A stretch of DNA of 64,000 bases from Candidatus Microthrix parvicella Bio17-1 (lineage in GTDB: Bacteria; Actinomycetota; Acidimicrobiia; Acidimicrobiales; Microtrichaceae), in assembly GCF_000299415.1 (NCBI RefSeq), contig NZ_AMPG01000004.1, positions 185,231 through 249,230 on the forward strand, given 5' to 3'. Below, in pieces: positions 27,957 through 36,844 of the stretch. Each line of letters begins with the position of its first letter. Position 1 is the stretch's first letter. Both the position numbers and the translations under genes were made by a program. The notes below the pieces were generated by a model. The model had not been told where the DNA came from and did no database searches. It saw only the letters and a program-made list of their open reading frames with translations.

Positions 27957-28811
27957 ATGAACGAGCAACCCCCCAACAACCCCTTGGTGCCTGACGTCGA
28001 CGAGGACCTCGTCGTGGACCTGACCGATGCCCACCAGGGTGGCGTGTCGGTGCCGACCGGAGTGGCGGCGCAGCCCTCAACCGCACCCGAGGACTCGCCG
28101 CAGGAACCACATTGGGCACCGCCCTCGGTCCGCAACCGCATGTGCCTGGTGCTGGACACCGACGACATGGTGCAGGCCGAGCGCAGCGCCCTTGCGCTGA
28201 TGCCGTACTTCGGCGTGGTGAAGGTGGGCCTCGAGTTGTTTTCGGCCACCGGGCCCAACGCCATCGCCAACCTCACCGACTTTGGTTTCGACGTGTTCTG
28301 CGACCTGAAACTGCACGACATCCCCACCACGGTTGGCCGGGCCGCCCGCGTGCTCGGCGGGCTGGGCGCCACGTTCCTGACACTGCACGCCCACGGCGGC
28401 GTCGACATGATGCGGGCCGGAGTCGAGGGCCTGGCCGAGGGCGCAGCGAACGCCGGCCAGACCGCGCCCAAGGCGCTTGCCGTCACCGTGCTCACCAGCG
28501 ACGACACCGCACTGGACCACGTGGCCCCCGAGCGGATGCGGTGGGCGATGGAGGCCGGGTGTGGAGGCCTCGTCCTGGCGGCGTCCGACCTGCACGACGC
28601 CTTCACCCTCGCCCCCCGCATGACCCGTGTGGTGCCCGGGATCCGCCAGGCCGGCACCGAGACCCACGATCAGGCCCGGGCGGCCACCCCGGGGGACGCA
28701 ATCCGCGCGGGCGCCGACCTGCTGGTCATCGGTCGAGCCGTCACCCATGCCGACGATCCGGAGGCGGCGGCCGCCTCGATCGCCGACGAGGTGAGCCGGG
28801 CCCTCGCGTGA
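27957..28811 (+). CDS. pyrF: Orotidine 5'-phosphate decarboxylase
   Basis: A 284 aa protein. The core begins near residue 60 with MCLVLDTDDM, has the catalytic DLKLHDIPTTVGRAAR, VTVLTSDDTAL, and ends with RMTRVVPGIRQAG and GADLLVIGRAVTHADDP. The first 58 residues are an acidic, Pro-rich extension without a known role. I chose the ATG with GGAGG upstream. It completes UMP synthesis, although pyrE is not in the window. It overlaps the gmk fusion gene by four bases (GTGA). Confidence 0.93.
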   Translation: MNEQPPNNPLVPDVDEDLVVDLTDAHQGGVSVPTGVAAQPSTAPEDSPQEPHWAPPSVRNRMCLVLDTDDMVQAERSALALMPYFGVVKVGLELFSATGPNAIANLTDFGFDVFCDLKLHDIPTTVGRAARVLGGLGATFLTLHAHGGVDMMRAGVEGLAEGAANAGQTAPKALAVTVLTSDDTALDHVAPERMRWAMEAGCGGLVLAASDLHDAFTLAPRMTRVVPGIRQAGTETHDQARAATPGDAIRAGADLLVIGRAVTHADDPEAAAASIADEVSRALA

Positions 28812-29719
28812 CGACGGGTACCGACCTGGCTGGGGCACTGCACTGGGTCACCGCCGCCAGACAGCGGTGGGCGCAGGTGCTCGACGCACTCTCCGAGGAC
28901 GCCATGACGCTCGGGGAGCTCTGGATCGAGGCCGACCGGGACCCGCTGGTCGCCCAGCTCAAGCTGCTGCCCGCCCTCGAGGCCAGGCCCGGGGCCAAGA
29001 AGGTGCTCACCAGGCGTGCGCTCGACTCGCTGGACCTGTCGCACTCGGTCACGTTGGGGCGCCTCGACGGCGCCGAACGACGACGCCTGGAGGCTGTGTG
29101 TGCCGACGCCGCCAAACCCGACCCCGACGCGGTGGCCGCCGGCGACCTCGCCGACCCGGCGATCGTGGTGATCTCGGGCCCGGGCGGCGCGGGCAAGGGC
29201 ACGGTGGTGCAGCGCCTGCTGGCAGAGGACGATCGCCTGTGGCTGAGTCGGTCCTGGACCACCCGGGCCCGACGACGGGGCGAGTCGGCCGACGCCTACC
29301 GCTGGGCCACGCCCGAGGAGTTTGCAGCCCACGCCGCCGCCGGGGGGTTTCTCGAATGGGTGAGGTTTCTCGACTATTGCCAGGGCTCGCCCCTACCCAC
29401 GCCTCCGGAAGGCCACGATGTGATCTTCGAGGTCGACGTGGCCGGTGCCCGCTCGGTGCGCGAACGCTGGGCCGACGCGCGCTGTGTCTTCATCGATACT
29501 CCCAGCCGGTTGGAGCAGGAGGCACGCCTTCGCCGCCGTGGGGATGATCCCGAGCGGGTCGCCCAGCGCCTGTTGAAGGCCGACGAGGAGGTGGCGGCGG
29601 CGCTCCAGTTGGGCTGCGACGTCGTGATCAACGACGACCTGGATGCCACCGTGGCCGAACTTCAACGTTTGATCGCCACCACCCGGTCCAACAAGGCCCG
29701 CCGGCTGGGCTATCATTGA
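28808..29719 (+). CDS. gmk: Fusion of an mIHF-like domain to guanylate kinase
   Basis: A 303 aa protein. Residues 119-300 are guanylate kinase: P-loop ISGPGGAGKGTVVQ, SRSWTTRARRRGES with GMP-binding arginines, GGFLEWV, and VIFEVDVAGARSV. Residues 12-102 match the actinobacterial integration host factor (mIHF) fold: TAARQRW, LKLLPALEARPGAKKV, and TLGRLDGAERRRLEAV align with the mIHF segments from ARRARAEL to DRQRKALLEKF. In most actinobacteria mIHF is a separate gene directly upstream of gmk; here they form one frame. The mIHF Arg pairs before the GLG are not kept, so DNA binding is uncertain. The lid segment after the GMP site is short. Confidence 0.85.
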   Translation: MTTGTDLAGALHWVTAARQRWAQVLDALSEDAMTLGELWIEADRDPLVAQLKLLPALEARPGAKKVLTRRALDSLDLSHSVTLGRLDGAERRRLEAVCADAAKPDPDAVAAGDLADPAIVVISGPGGAGKGTVVQRLLAEDDRLWLSRSWTTRARRRGESADAYRWATPEEFAAHAAAGGFLEWVRFLDYCQGSPLPTPPEGHDVIFEVDVAGARSVRERWADARCVFIDTPSRLEQEARLRRRGDDPERVAQRLLKADEEVAAALQLGCDVVINDDLDATVAELQRLIATTRSNKARRLGYH

Positions 29720-29777
29720 CGGTCGCCGCGTACCGCAGCGCACACCGATTCTGAGCAAACGAGGAGCTGTCAGGTTC

Positions 29778-30128
29778 ATGAGCAACCGCCACGACACCAT
29801 GATCGAACCCCAGGTTGAAGGGCTACTCGAACGGGCCGGCTCCAAGTTCTCCCTGGTCACCCTGGCATCCCGCCGAGCCCGGCAGATCAACAACTACGTT
29901 CACGAGCTGGGACGGACCAGCGGTGGATCCATTCCGCCCCAGGTTGCGTCGAACGCCGCCAAGCCGCTGTCGATCGCCTTTGAAGAGATCGCCGCCGACA
30001 AGATCCTGGCGGTGAACGCACCCGGCCGGGCAAACCCGGAGGGTGTCGAGCTGGACGAAGAGGGCCACGTGGTCCATCCGGGCAACGTCGGTGCCAACGA
30101 CGACGATTCGGCCACGCCGGTCAGCTGA
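29778..30128 (+). CDS. rpoZ: DNA-directed RNA polymerase omega subunit
   Basis: A 116 aa protein with the omega signature MIEPQVEGLLERAGSKFSLV followed by TLASRRARQINNYVHEL and KPLSIAFEEIAADKI. It helps assemble RNA polymerase. The C-terminal 45 residues are acidic and probably disordered. It lies 58 bp after gmk, as is usual, and 21 bp before coaBC. Confidence 0.95.
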   Translation: MSNRHDTMIEPQVEGLLERAGSKFSLVTLASRRARQINNYVHELGRTSGGSIPPQVASNAAKPLSIAFEEIAADKILAVNAPGRANPEGVELDEEGHVVHPGNVGANDDDSATPVS

Positions 30129-30149
30129 CCGGCTGAGGCCTCCCGCATC

Positions 30150-31415
30150 GTGTCGGCGTCAGAGTCGGGCAATCACCCACCACTTGCGGGCAAGCACGTG
30201 GTACTCGGCGTCACCGGTGGCATCGCCGCGTACAAGGCGGTGGAACTCTGCCGGCGTCTGATCGACGCCGGCGCGTACGTCGCACCGGTGCTGACCGAGG
30301 GCGCTCAGCGTTTCATCGGTGCGGCCACCTTCGCTGCGCTGGCGTCGGAACCGGCGCAGACCAGGTTGTTCGACGGTCACCATCCAATCCCGCACACCAG
30401 GCTGGGTCAACGCACCGATCTGGTGTTGGTTGCGCCCGCCACGGCTCGGCTGCTGTCCGATTTGGCCACGGGCAGATCGGACGACCTGCTCATGGCCACG
30501 CTGTTGGCCACCGAGGCGCCCGTCATGGTGGCCCCTGCGATGCACACCGAGATGTGGCGGCACCCGGCGGTGGTCGACAACCTGGCGCTGCTTCGGCGTC
30601 GCGGGGTGCACGTGGTGGACCCCGAGGCCGGCCGGCTGGCCGGTGGCGATGTCGGCGAGGGACGCCTGGCGGCGCCCGCGCACATTGCGGCCCGGGTGAC
30701 CGAACTCCTGTTGGGCGCCGCAGGGGGCCCGACCGCCGGACCACTTGCCGGGCGCCGGGTGCTGGTCAGCGCCGGTGGAACCCAGGAGGCCATCGACCCG
30801 GTGCGGTACCTCGCAAACCGATCGACGGGCAAGCAGGGCCACGCCCTGGCGGAGGAGGCGCACCGTCGGGGCGCCGAGGTCACGCTGGTGACCACGTCGA
30901 CCATCGAATCCTCGCCGGGCATCGAACGCCATCAGGTGACCTCGGCGGCCCAGATGGCCGATGCGGTGTTCGCCGCGGCCGCAGCGACGGACCTGGTGAT
31001 CATGGCGGCGGCCGTCGCCGACTTCACCCCGGCGACGGTGGCCACCTCCAAGCTCAAGAAGACCGACGGGACGCCCAGCATCGAACTGGTCCCGACCGTT
31101 GACATCCTGGCCGAGCTTGGGCGACGACGGACACCTCATCAGATCCTGGTTGGCTTCGCTGCGGAGACCAACGACGTCGAGGCCAACGCCAAGGCCAAAC
31201 TCGAACGCAAGGGCGTCGACCTGCTGGTCGCCAACGACGTCGGCGCCGAGGGCGTGGGGTTCGCTCACGACACCAACGAGGTGCTCATCCTCAGCCGCTC
31301 CGGTGCGCGCGTTCGGGTGCCGTTAACCGACAAGGTTGCGGTGGCCGGCCGGGTTCTGGATGCGGCGGCTGCGGCGTTTTCCCACCCGCCCGACCCGGCT
31401 GGAACCTCGGCCTGA
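30150..31415 (+). CDS. coaBC: Bifunctional phosphopantothenoylcysteine decarboxylase / phosphopantothenate-cysteine ligase
   Basis: A 421 aa two-domain protein in coenzyme A synthesis. The flavin-binding CoaC half has GVTGGIAAYKAVELCRRL, VLVAPATARLL and VAPAMHTEMW. The CoaB half begins near residue 200 with RRVLVSAGGTQEAIDPVRYL and has ANRSTGKQGHALAEEA, AAVADFTP, KLKK and ILVGFAAET. The GTG start is 21 bp after rpoZ. Confidence 0.96.
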   Translation: MSASESGNHPPLAGKHVVLGVTGGIAAYKAVELCRRLIDAGAYVAPVLTEGAQRFIGAATFAALASEPAQTRLFDGHHPIPHTRLGQRTDLVLVAPATARLLSDLATGRSDDLLMATLLATEAPVMVAPAMHTEMWRHPAVVDNLALLRRRGVHVVDPEAGRLAGGDVGEGRLAAPAHIAARVTELLLGAAGGPTAGPLAGRRVLVSAGGTQEAIDPVRYLANRSTGKQGHALAEEAHRRGAEVTLVTTSTIESSPGIERHQVTSAAQMADAVFAAAAATDLVIMAAAVADFTPATVATSKLKKTDGTPSIELVPTVDILAELGRRRTPHQILVGFAAETNDVEANAKAKLERKGVDLLVANDVGAEGVGFAHDTNEVLILSRSGARVRVPLTDKVAVAGRVLDAAAAAFSHPPDPAGTSA

Positions 31416-31461
31416 GGTGTCGCCCGCCTCCATCGACTTCGGCCCGGTGGCGGGCGTCACC

Positions 31462-31467
31462 TACCAT
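31462..31467 (+). promoter_or_regulatory. Putative metK -10 box
   Basis: TACCAT lies about 54 bases before the metK GTG, in the only real gap (105 bp) of the rpoZ-coaBC-metK stretch. A leader with AAGGAG as ribosome site follows. I see no SAM riboswitch fold in the leader. Confidence 0.4.
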
Positions 31468-31520
31468 TCACCCCCGGACGAATTCGCCCTCGAACAGCTA
31501 GATGTAGAAGGAGCCCCAAC

Positions 31521-32717
31521 GTGGCCAAGTGGACATTCACGTCAGAGTCGGTGACCGAGGGTCACCCCGACAAGATGGCCGACCAGATCTCCGACTCGGT
31601 GCTCGACGCCCTCCTGACTCAGGATCCCGATTCACGCGTGGCCTGCGAGACGATGGTGACCACCGGCCTGGCCATCGTCGCCGGCGAGATCTCCACCAAG
31701 GCCTACGTCGACATTCAGTCGATCGTTCGCCAGACCATCCGTGACATCGGCTACGACCGCGAGGACGTCGGCTACGACGGCTCCACCTGTGGCGTTCTGG
31801 TGGCCATCGACGAGCAGTCGTCCGACATCGCTCAGGGCGTCGACGATTCCGAGGAGGTGCGTTCGGGCACCGCCGGCGAGGAGGATCAGCTCGACCAGCA
31901 GGGTGCGGGCGACCAGGGCATGATGTTCGGTTACGCCTGCGACGAAACCCCAGAGCTGATGCCGCTGCCGATCAACACGGCGCACCGCCTGGCCGAGCGC
32001 ATGGCCGAGGTTCGCAAGGCGGGCACCATTCCGTACCTGCGCCCCGACGCCAAAACCCAGGTCACCTTCGAGTACGAGGACGGTCAGGCGGTCGCCCTGA
32101 AGACCGTACTGATCTCCACCCAACACAACGAGGGCGTCGATCGTGATGCCGACATCCGCCCTGACCTGATCGAGTCGGTGATCAACCCCACCATCCCCGA
32201 GCAGTTTCGGGGCGACGACTTCGAGGTGTTCGTCAACCCGACCGGTCGCTTCGTCATCGGCGGACCCGTCGGCGACGCCGGCCTGACCGGTCGCAAGATC
32301 ATCGTCGACACCTACGGCGGCTCCGCCCGCCACGGCGGCGGGGCATTCTCCGGTAAGGACCCGTCCAAGGTCGACCGCTCCGCGGCCTACGCCACCCGCT
32401 GGGTGGCCAAGAACGTGGTGGCCTCCGGCGCCGCCACCCGCTGTGAGGTGCAGGTTGCCTATGCAATCGGCATGGCCCACCCGATCTCGATCCTGGTCGA
32501 GACCTTCGGCACCGAAACGGTGGAGAACGCGAAGATCGAAGCCGCCGTGCGCGACATCTTCGACCTCCGCCCCGGGGCCATCGTCCGCGACCTCGACCTG
32601 CGCCGCCCGATCTACCGGGAGACCGCCGCCTACGGCCACTTCGGGCGCACCGGCGACGGCTTCACCTGGGAGCTGACCAACCGTGCGGACGACCTCCGCT
32701 CGGCGTTGGGGCTCTGA
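31521..32717 (+). CDS. metK: S-adenosylmethionine synthetase
   Basis: A 398 aa protein that makes SAM from methionine and ATP. It starts [20 protein letters not shown], has [19 protein letters not shown], and the P-loop-like [19 protein letters not shown]. The C-terminus holds AYGHFGRTG. The GTG start follows AAGGAG. The length is typical. Confidence 0.98.
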   Translation: MAKWTFTSESVTEGHPDKMADQISDSVLDALLTQDPDSRVACETMVTTGLAIVAGEISTKAYVDIQSIVRQTIRDIGYDREDVGYDGSTCGVLVAIDEQSSDIAQGVDDSEEVRSGTAGEEDQLDQQGAGDQGMMFGYACDETPELMPLPINTAHRLAERMAEVRKAGTIPYLRPDAKTQVTFEYEDGQAVALKTVLISTQHNEGVDRDADIRPDLIESVINPTIPEQFRGDDFEVFVNPTGRFVIGGPVGDAGLTGRKIIVDTYGGSARHGGGAFSGKDPSKVDRSAAYATRWVAKNVVASGAATRCEVQVAYAIGMAHPISILVETFGTETVENAKIEAAVRDIFDLRPGAIVRDLDLRRPIYRETAAYGHFGRTGDGFTWELTNRADDLRSALGL

Positions 32718-32830
32718 GCTCGTCGTCCGCACCCGACCCCAACGCGCCTCAGCTTCCGTTTGAGGATGCTGAGCTGCGGCCTGCGGACGACCAGCACGAC
32801 GCACAACGCACACCACCGGTCGCCGGTCGG

Positions 32831-34606
32831 GTGGTCCGGGTGCTGCCCGAACCGGCCCGCATCGGCCGGTCGTTCGACTACGTGGTTCCTGAAGGAATGG
32901 CCGGCGCGCTGCGGGTAGGTTCCATGGTGCGCGTCGCCCTGGCCGGACGTCCGGTTGGTGGGTGGGTTCTCGACTGTGATGTCACGCCCCCACCCGGGGT
33001 CATCCCTCGGCCCATTCGCACGATCACCGGATACGGCCCGCCGGCCGAGGTGATCGACCTCTGCCGCTGGGCCGCACACCGTTGGGCCGGCCGCCTGGCC
33101 ACGTTTCTGGGCACGGCCGGCCCCCATCGAGCGGTGCCAAGCCTGCCTGAGCCAAGCCCCCCAACGTCAAGCCCGGCAGCCACGTCCCAGAGCGCTCACG
33201 ACCCGCTCGCCGAGGCGGTGCGATGGTCGCTGCGTCACGCGGTGGCCACGCTCCGGTTGCCGCCGGCCGGCGACCAGGGCGCGCTGGTCGAGGCGGCCCT
33301 GGCGGGTCGCGCCGCCGACGGTCCGGGGCTGGTGGTGGTGCCGACGCAGGCCGATGTGGTGCGGATCACCCGGCGGCTTCGGCAATTCGGGCTGAACGCC
33401 GTGCCCTTTGACAGGTCGTGGCCGGCGGCGGCAGCGGGCGGCTGCACGGTGGTCGGCACCCGTGCCGCCGCGTTCTCGCCCCAACCCGACCTCGGGGTGG
33501 TCATCGTGTTGGACGAGCACGACGAATCCCTCCAGGAGGAGGGCTCGCCAAGTTGGCACGCACGCGAGGTGCTGGTGGAGCGAAGCCATCGTCTGGGGAT
33601 CCCGTTGCTGTTGGTGTCGCCAACCCCCAGCCAGGAGGCGCTGAACCTGGGGCCACTCATCGAACTGCCCCGCAGCGTCGAGCGGGCGGGTTGGGCACGG
33701 TTGGAGGTCATCGATCTTCGGGCGGAGGACCCTCGGGCGGGGCTCTTCCCCGAACGAATCGTGGCTGCCGCCCGGGCGGCGGAGCGACCGGTGTTCGTCC
33801 TCAACCGCACCGGACGGTCCCGCCTGTCGGTCTGTCGAAACTGTGGGGCCACGGCCGCGTGCGAGCGCTGTGAGGCCGCTGCGATCCGGTTGGAGGAGCA
33901 CACGTTCACCTGCCCGCGCTGCGACTCGGTGCGCCCCGAGGTGTGTCTGGCGTGTCGGGGCACCGCCTTCGCCAACCTGCGGGTCGGGGTGACCCGGGTG
34001 GCCGAGGAGGCGGCGGCGTTGCTCGGCGTGACGGTGCACGAAGCCTCCGGCGCGGCCGGCACCGGCACCCGCCTGCCCGATCGAGGGCCGGTGGTGGGTA
34101 CCGAGGCGGTGCTGCACCGAGCCGGCTCCGCCGACCTCGTCGTGTTTCTCGACATCGATCAGGAACTGCTGGCACCTCGCTACCGCGCCGCCGATCAGGC
34201 CCTGGCGCTCCTGGCCAGGGGTGCGCGCCTGGTCGGGTCGCGAAGCGGCGGCGGCAGGATCATCGTTGCTTCCCGCATACCCGATCACGTGGTGCTGCGT
34301 TCGGTGGCGCTCGCTCAACCTGGGCTTGCCGCCGCGGCGGAAACCGAGCGGCGGGCCATGCTGGGCTATCCGCCCTTCGGTTCGGTAGCCGAGGTCGCCG
34401 GGGCCGCGGCGCCCGCGTACGTCGAACGCCTCCGACAGGTGCTCGATGACGAAGCCGGGAGCCCCCCGGAGGTTCAGGTGATCAACCCCGCAGACGGGCG
34501 TTGGCTGGTGCGGGCGGCCGATGCCGAACGACTGTGTGGCGTGCTGGCCGAGGTGGAACGCCCGCCGGGACGCCTGCGACTCCGCGTCGACCCCATGCGC
34601 CTGTAA
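32831..34606 (+). CDS. priA: PriA-like primosomal protein lacking the ATPase motif
   Basis: About 591 aa. The N-terminal DNA-binding domain begins VRVLPEPARIGRSFDYVVPEG. Eight zinc-binding cysteines are kept: CRNCG, CERC, CPRC and CLAC. The C-terminal PriA region has HRAGSADLVVFLDIDQELL. The helicase Walker A (GxTGSGKT) is missing: the equivalent stretch reads LPPAGDQGALVEAALA, and the Walker B region reads VIVLDEHDES. Such degenerate PriA proteins are known in actinobacteria and cannot act as normal helicases. The frame stays open for 38 codons upstream without ATG, GTG or TTG, so the true start may differ. Confidence 0.88.
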   Translation: MVRVLPEPARIGRSFDYVVPEGMAGALRVGSMVRVALAGRPVGGWVLDCDVTPPPGVIPRPIRTITGYGPPAEVIDLCRWAAHRWAGRLATFLGTAGPHRAVPSLPEPSPPTSSPAATSQSAHDPLAEAVRWSLRHAVATLRLPPAGDQGALVEAALAGRAADGPGLVVVPTQADVVRITRRLRQFGLNAVPFDRSWPAAAAGGCTVVGTRAAAFSPQPDLGVVIVLDEHDESLQEEGSPSWHAREVLVERSHRLGIPLLLVSPTPSQEALNLGPLIELPRSVERAGWARLEVIDLRAEDPRAGLFPERIVAAARAAERPVFVLNRTGRSRLSVCRNCGATAACERCEAAAIRLEEHTFTCPRCDSVRPEVCLACRGTAFANLRVGVTRVAEEAAALLGVTVHEASGAAGTGTRLPDRGPVVGTEAVLHRAGSADLVVFLDIDQELLAPRYRAADQALALLARGARLVGSRSGGGRIIVASRIPDHVVLRSVALAQPGLAAAAETERRAMLGYPPFGSVAEVAGAAAPAYVERLRQVLDDEAGSPPEVQVINPADGRWLVRAADAERLCGVLAEVERPPGRLRLRVDPMRL

Positions 34607-34634
34607 CGCGGCCGCTCTCAGGGCGCGATGTCGG

Positions 34635-35249
34635 TCAGGCGCCGATGATCGAGTTCGTCGGACGCACGGCCAACACCCGGTACCCGGCCTTGGAACCCAG
34701 TCGTTCCACCGGATGGCCGCGCTCCTCCAGGTGCCGATGCAGTGAGTCGCCGCCCAGGTTCTTGCTCATCACCAGCACCGCGAGGCCATTCGGGGCAAGC
34801 CGGTCGAGCCACGAGTCGAGCAACCGGTACAGCTCGTCCTTGCCGATGCGAACCGGGGGATTGGACCACAGCAGGTCGATCGGTTCGTCGGGGCCGTTGT
34901 CGGGCCCCACCGTGCGCACCCGGCCCGGTGCGTGGCGCTGAGCGTTGGCGGAACAGAGTTCACGCGCTCGATCGTTGGTCTCCACCGCCCACACCGTGGC
35001 GGTGGGGTGACGGCGTGCCAGGGCGACGCTCAGCGGACCCCAGCCCGCGCCAAGGTCGACCAGAACGCGGGCTTCGGCGTCGGCGGGCGGCGCCAGAGCC
35101 AACAGCGTGGCCGAGCCCAGGTCGAGACGACCCGGCGAGAACACCCCGGCATCGGTGGTGAAGCTCAGGCGGTCACCGTCGAGCACCACCTCCACCTCCC
35201 GGGGGCGACGTCGGGAATCGGGCTTGGAGCTGAAGTACTGCTGGTTCAC
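34635..35249 (-). CDS. RsmC-like class I SAM-dependent methyltransferase
   Basis: A 204 aa protein on the opposite strand between priA and def. It starts with GTG (VNQQYFSSKPDS) and has FTTDAGVFSPGRLDLGSATL, the SAM motif VDLGAGWGPLSVALA, and DLLWSNPPVRIGK. FxxxxGVFS and the NPP motif are typical of small-domain methyltransferases such as RsmC, which methylate guanine in rRNA. The substrate is inferred. It is a single-domain version, shorter than E. coli RsmC. Confidence 0.85.
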   Translation of the reverse strand: MNQQYFSSKPDSRRRPREVEVVLDGDRLSFTTDAGVFSPGRLDLGSATLLALAPPADAEARVLVDLGAGWGPLSVALARRHPTATVWAVETNDRARELCSANAQRHAPGRVRTVGPDNGPDEPIDLLWSNPPVRIGKDELYRLLDSWLDRLAPNGLAVLVMSKNLGGDSLHRHLEERGHPVERLGSKAGYRVLAVRPTNSIIGA

Positions 35250-35255
35250 CGGGGG

Positions 35256-35261
35256 AGTGTA
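35256..35261 (-). promoter_or_regulatory. Putative -10 box of the methyltransferase gene
   Basis: On the minus strand, TACACT ends six bases before the GTG start, with no Shine-Dalgarno sequence between. Confidence 0.4.
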
Positions 35262-35312
35262 CGGCGAGGCGTCCCCGCCTGCGGCGAACTTCGAAGTGAA
35301 CGCCGACGGCGG

Positions 35313-35318
35313 TAGCCT
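35313..35318 (+). promoter_or_regulatory. Putative -10 box of def
   Basis: TAGCCT ends six bases before the ATG at 35325, so the transcript probably starts at the start codon. It lies in a short divergent region with the methyltransferase gene. Confidence 0.45.
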
Positions 35319-35324
35319 GGGGTG

Positions 35325-35894
35325 ATGACCGCGTCACGCATCCGCATCGTCGGCGACCCCGTGCTGCGCCAGCGCTCGGAAGAGGTCACCGAGATCGACG
35401 AGCGCCTGGTGCGCCTTACCGAGGACATGGCCCAGACCATGTACGAGGCGCCCGGAGCGGGCCTGGCGGCGCCGCAGGTGGGCATCAAGGCCCGGTTTTT
35501 CGTGTACGACCTGCAGGACGAGGTCGGCGCTCAAACCTTGATCAATCCCGAAATCGTCGAATCCGATGGCGAGTGGCTCTTCGACGAGGGTTGCCTCTCG
35601 GTTCCGGGCCTGTACTTTGAGATCAGCCGACCGAAGCGCGTTCACGTGCGGGGCATCGACCTGGACGGCAACGAGGTCGACTGGGAGGCCGACGAGTTTG
35701 CCGCCCGTCTCATCCAACACGAGCTGGACCACCTCGACGGGGTGCTGCTGTTGGACCACCTGGAGGCCGACCAGCGCAAGGAGGCCAAACGGGCGGTGCG
35801 TCAGATGATGATGGGGGAGCGCGGCCCCGACGAACTGCCGGAGCGCTCGCGCAGGCGGCTGTCGCGCGATGTGCTCTTCGGCGGGAGTTCATGA
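35325..35894 (+). CDS. def: Peptide deformylase
   Basis: About 189 aa; a metalloenzyme that removes the formyl group from new proteins. All three motifs are intact: GAGLAAPQVG, EGCLSVPG and QHELDHLDG, which supply Cys and two His to the metal. The C-terminal 40 residues are Arg-rich. A GTG three bases upstream is also possible. It overlaps fmt by four bases, which pairs deformylation with formylation. Confidence 0.97.
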   Translation: MTASRIRIVGDPVLRQRSEEVTEIDERLVRLTEDMAQTMYEAPGAGLAAPQVGIKARFFVYDLQDEVGAQTLINPEIVESDGEWLFDEGCLSVPGLYFEISRPKRVHVRGIDLDGNEVDWEADEFAARLIQHELDHLDGVLLLDHLEADQRKEAKRAVRQMMMGERGPDELPERSRRRLSRDVLFGGSS

Positions 35895-36844
35895 GCCCGG
35901 AACCGGTGAATTCAGCCTCCCGGAACGATCTGAGCGATCAGGGCGCCGCGTTACCGAGGCCTCCGGTGAGCCCGCGGGGCATCGTCTACCTCGGGTCACC
36001 ACCCGAGGCGGTTGCGCCGCTGCGGGCGCTGGTTGAGGCCGGACATCGCGTTGATCTCGTTGTCAGCGCGCCCGACCGTCGGCGCAAACGGCGTGGCGAG
36101 CCCACGCCCACCCCGGTGAAGGCCGCCGCCCTCGAACTGGGCCTGAAGGTGACCGACGACCTGGCCGACGTGGAGAGCGCCGTCGACGAAGGTGCCGACC
36201 TGGGGGTGGTCGTTGCCTTCGGGCAACTGCTTCGACTCCCGCTGTTGACGCGGCTGGCGATGGTCAACCTGCACTTCTCGCTGCTGCCCCGTTGGCGCGG
36301 TGCGGCCCCGGTGGAGCGGGCGTTGCTCGCCGGCGACGACCGCACCGGTGTTGCGGTCATGGGCGTGGAGGAGGGCCTCGACACCGGCCCGATCTACGCG
36401 GAGGTGTCGGTGCCGATCGGGCCCGAGGCCACCGCCGGCGAACTCCGCTCCGACCTGAGTGAGCACGGGGCCGCCCTGCTGGTCGCGGCGCTGGCCGACG
36501 GGCTCACCGATCCTCAGCCCCAGGTGGGTGAATCCACCTACGCCTCCAAGATCTCCGGCGATGACCTGCTGCTGCGCTTCGGTGACGTCAGCGCCGAGCA
36601 GTTGGGGCGCCAGGTCCGGGTGGGCGGCGCATGGACGACGATCCGGGGCGAGCGTTTGAAGGTGTGGGAGGCCGAAGAGGTGTTGGCCACGCCGCCGCCG
36701 GGCGAGCTGCACGGCGACGTGGTTGGTACCGCGTCCGGCGGCCTCCGCCTGGTCGAGGTGCAGTTGGCCGGCCGGGCCCGCCAGGAGGCCAAGGCGTTTC
36801 TTCGCGGCTATCGGCCGGAGCACGGGGAGCACCTGGGTGGGTAA
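35891..36844 (+). CDS. fmt: Methionyl-tRNA formyltransferase
   Basis: A 317 aa protein that formylates initiator Met-tRNA. The catalytic motif is VNLHFSLLPRWRGAAPVERA, followed by GVEEGLDTGPIYAE. The C-terminal OB domain includes YASKISGDDL and QLGRQVRVGGAWTT. The first 28 residues before GIVYLGSPPEAV are an extra extension. It overlaps rsmB by eight bases. Confidence 0.96.
   Translation: MSPEPVNSASRNDLSDQGAALPRPPVSPRGIVYLGSPPEAVAPLRALVEAGHRVDLVVSAPDRRRKRRGEPTPTPVKAAALELGLKVTDDLADVESAVDEGADLGVVVAFGQLLRLPLLTRLAMVNLHFSLLPRWRGAAPVERALLAGDDRTGVAVMGVEEGLDTGPIYAEVSVPIGPEATAGELRSDLSEHGAALLVAALADGLTDPQPQVGESTYASKISGDDLLLRFGDVSAEQLGRQVRVGGAWTTIRGERLKVWEAEEVLATPPPGELHGDVVGTASGGLRLVEVQLAGRARQEAKAFLRGYRPEHGEHLGG

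Noticed and set aside
31416..31520. SAM riboswitch before metK
   Set aside because: The leader after the -10 box is only about 45 bases and shows no conserved SAM-riboswitch elements.
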